Below are positions 5,912-6,570 of a DNA stretch of 6,570 nucleotides, piece by piece (the stretch's first letter is position 1; each line of letters starts with the position of its first letter). The notes below the pieces were generated by a model that saw only the letters and a list, made by a program, of their open reading frames with translations, was not told where the DNA came from and made no database searches. The stretch lies in NCBI GenBank assembly GCA_030536565.1, contig JAUNPT010000127.1:1-6570 (forward strand), given 5' to 3'. The translations under genes were made by a program, and so were the position numbers. This DNA comes from Eubacteriales bacterium (GTDB lineage: Bacteria; Bacillota; Clostridia; Lachnospirales; Lachnospiraceae).

Positions 5912-6124
5912 TGATATTGAAGCAAATGAAGCTGGATAAAGCTTTCACATAATATTAATATAATGTATGCATGAATGAAGAAAAAATGAAAAAAATGTTA
6001 TAGAATTTGTTCATGTATTATATTATAATTGATGAAATAAGCAGTGATGGCTGCTGTCTTAAGCAGCTTGATAATGATGTGATGATTTTTGAATTTAAAA
6101 AGATAGGGTGAACAGGTTGATTAT
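5912..6124. promoter_or_regulatory. AT-rich divergent intergenic region
   Basis: This gap separates the minus-strand anchored-protein gene from addB and must hold both promoters. On the + strand a perfect TATAAT lies at 6024-6029, but the best -35 at 17 bases spacing (TAGAAT, 6001-6006) is poor. On the minus strand, ATTATA at 6017-6022 and 6022-6027 reads as TATAAT, and several TATTAT-like boxes lie around 5950-5965; no good -35 partners were found. The overlap of opposing -10 boxes at 6017-6029 could couple the two genes' expression. The part nearest addB contains a hairpin (6050-6067) and a possible 32-codon ORF. Confidence 0.4.
6050..6067 (+). other. Small hairpin in the addB leader
   Basis: GCTGCT (6050-6055) and AGCAGC (6062-6067) form a perfect 6-base stem around GTCTTA. 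The same CTGCT can instead pair with AGCAG at 6040-6044, because TAAGCAG occurs twice (6038-6044 and 6060-6066). No T-run follows directly, so a terminator is not supported. Confidence 0.4.
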
Positions 6125-6570
6125 ATGGCATTTCAGTTGATTGCAGGTAGTTCAGGAGCAGGAAAATCACACCGCTTGTATACAGATGTGATTGAAATGG
6201 CTCATAGGAATACAGATAAGAATTATATAGTTGTAGTTCCTGAACAGTACACAATGGAAACACAGAGAAAGCTGGTGGATATGACACCAGAGAAAGGTAT
6301 TCTGAATATAGATATAGTCAGCTTTGAGAGACTGGCATACAAGGTTTTTGAGGAAATTGGCGGAGAAAACAGACCTGTTCTTGACGATACAGGTAAGAAC
6401 CTTATAGTCCGTAGAGTTGCGGATAAAAAGAAAAAGGAATTGAGATATTTTGGGAGCAGTATTAACAAGAACGGATTTATTACTGAATTTAAGTCTGTTA
6501 TTTCAGAAATGCTTCAGTATGATGTTAGCGGGGACAAGCTTGAACAGGCAGCAGATAATGAGAAAAATAA
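6125..6570 (+). CDS. addB: AddB, helicase-exonuclease subunit (5' part; 3' partial)
   Basis: The first 148 residues are present and the frame is still open at the window end. The start is MAFQLIAGSSGAGKSHRLYT, with a P-loop GSSGAGKS at residues 8-15, the position expected in AddB (RexB-like) proteins. VVVPEQYTMETQRKL (36-50) and IDIVSFERLAYKVFEEIG (62-79) match conserved segments after the Walker A of AddB. AddB pairs with AddA (UvrD-like helicase/nuclease) to process double-strand DNA ends and load RecA; addA usually follows and would be expected downstream. The C-terminal nuclease and iron-sulfur cysteines lie outside the window. The ribosome binding site is weak (AGG at 6114-6116, or AGGGTGA at 6105-6111, which is rather far), unlike the strong sites of neighbouring genes. 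Confidence 0.9.
   Translation, partial: MAFQLIAGSSGAGKSHRLYTDVIEMAHRNTDKNYIVVVPEQYTMETQRKLVDMTPEKGILNIDIVSFERLAYKVFEEIGGENRPVLDDTGKNLIVRRVADKKKKELRYFGSSINKNGFITEFKSVISEMLQYDVSGDKLEQAADNEKN

Noticed and set aside
6018..6468. Minus-strand open frames opposite addB and its leader (6018-6287, 6223-6468)
   Set aside because: They overlap a well-supported AddB reading frame, have no supporting start signals and no recognisable protein features.

Overview
The window is a low-GC, densely coded chromosomal segment. It most likely comes from an anaerobic Firmicute of the class Clostridia, with Lachnospiraceae as the best guess. This placement is an inference from three things: strong AAAGGAG/GGAGG ribosome binding sites, the style of the protein motifs (for example PurD with VIGMDDPLVGG and DGDQGLNTGGMG, and PurN with PSFCGVGFYGL), and an AddB-type recombination gene next to a small anchored protein. 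It is mostly housekeeping sequence; I see no mobile element, CRISPR array, tRNA or rRNA.

Layout. Bases 2-181 are the 3' end of an unrecognised + strand gene. After a 150-base gap holding a near-consensus sigma-A promoter (TTGACT, 17 bp, TACAAT) comes a purine biosynthesis operon on the + strand: purE (332-844), purM (874-1899), purN (1893-2480, overlapping purM by 7 bases) and purD (2610-3890). A histidyl-tRNA synthetase gene (3957-5219) follows 66 bases later. A strong, apparently bidirectional terminator (5246-5286) closes it. Convergent to it is a minus-strand gene (5394-5900) for a membrane-anchored protein with an FMN-binding-like C-terminal domain. Across a 224-base AT-rich divergent region, the 5' part of addB starts at 6125 and runs off the window end.

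How the genes work together. PurD makes GAR from phosphoribosylamine, PurN formylates it to FGAR, PurM closes the ring of FGAM to give AIR, and PurE acts on the carboxylated AIR derivative to give CAIR. These are non-consecutive steps of IMP synthesis; purF, purL, purC, purB, purK and purH are not in this window. The operon leader is only about 50 nt, too short for a purine riboswitch, so control would have to act at the promoter, where inverted repeats overlap both the -35 and -10 elements. Two hairpins, one in the purN-purD gap and one across the purD stop codon, lack U-tracts and may tune mRNA stability or processing.

I found no convincing undescribed system. The items most worth a second look are the promoter-overlapping inverted repeats, the eukaryote/archaeal-flavoured motifs of the HisRS, the FMN-binding-like protein that lacks the attachment motif, and the leader of addB with a possible 32-codon ORF.
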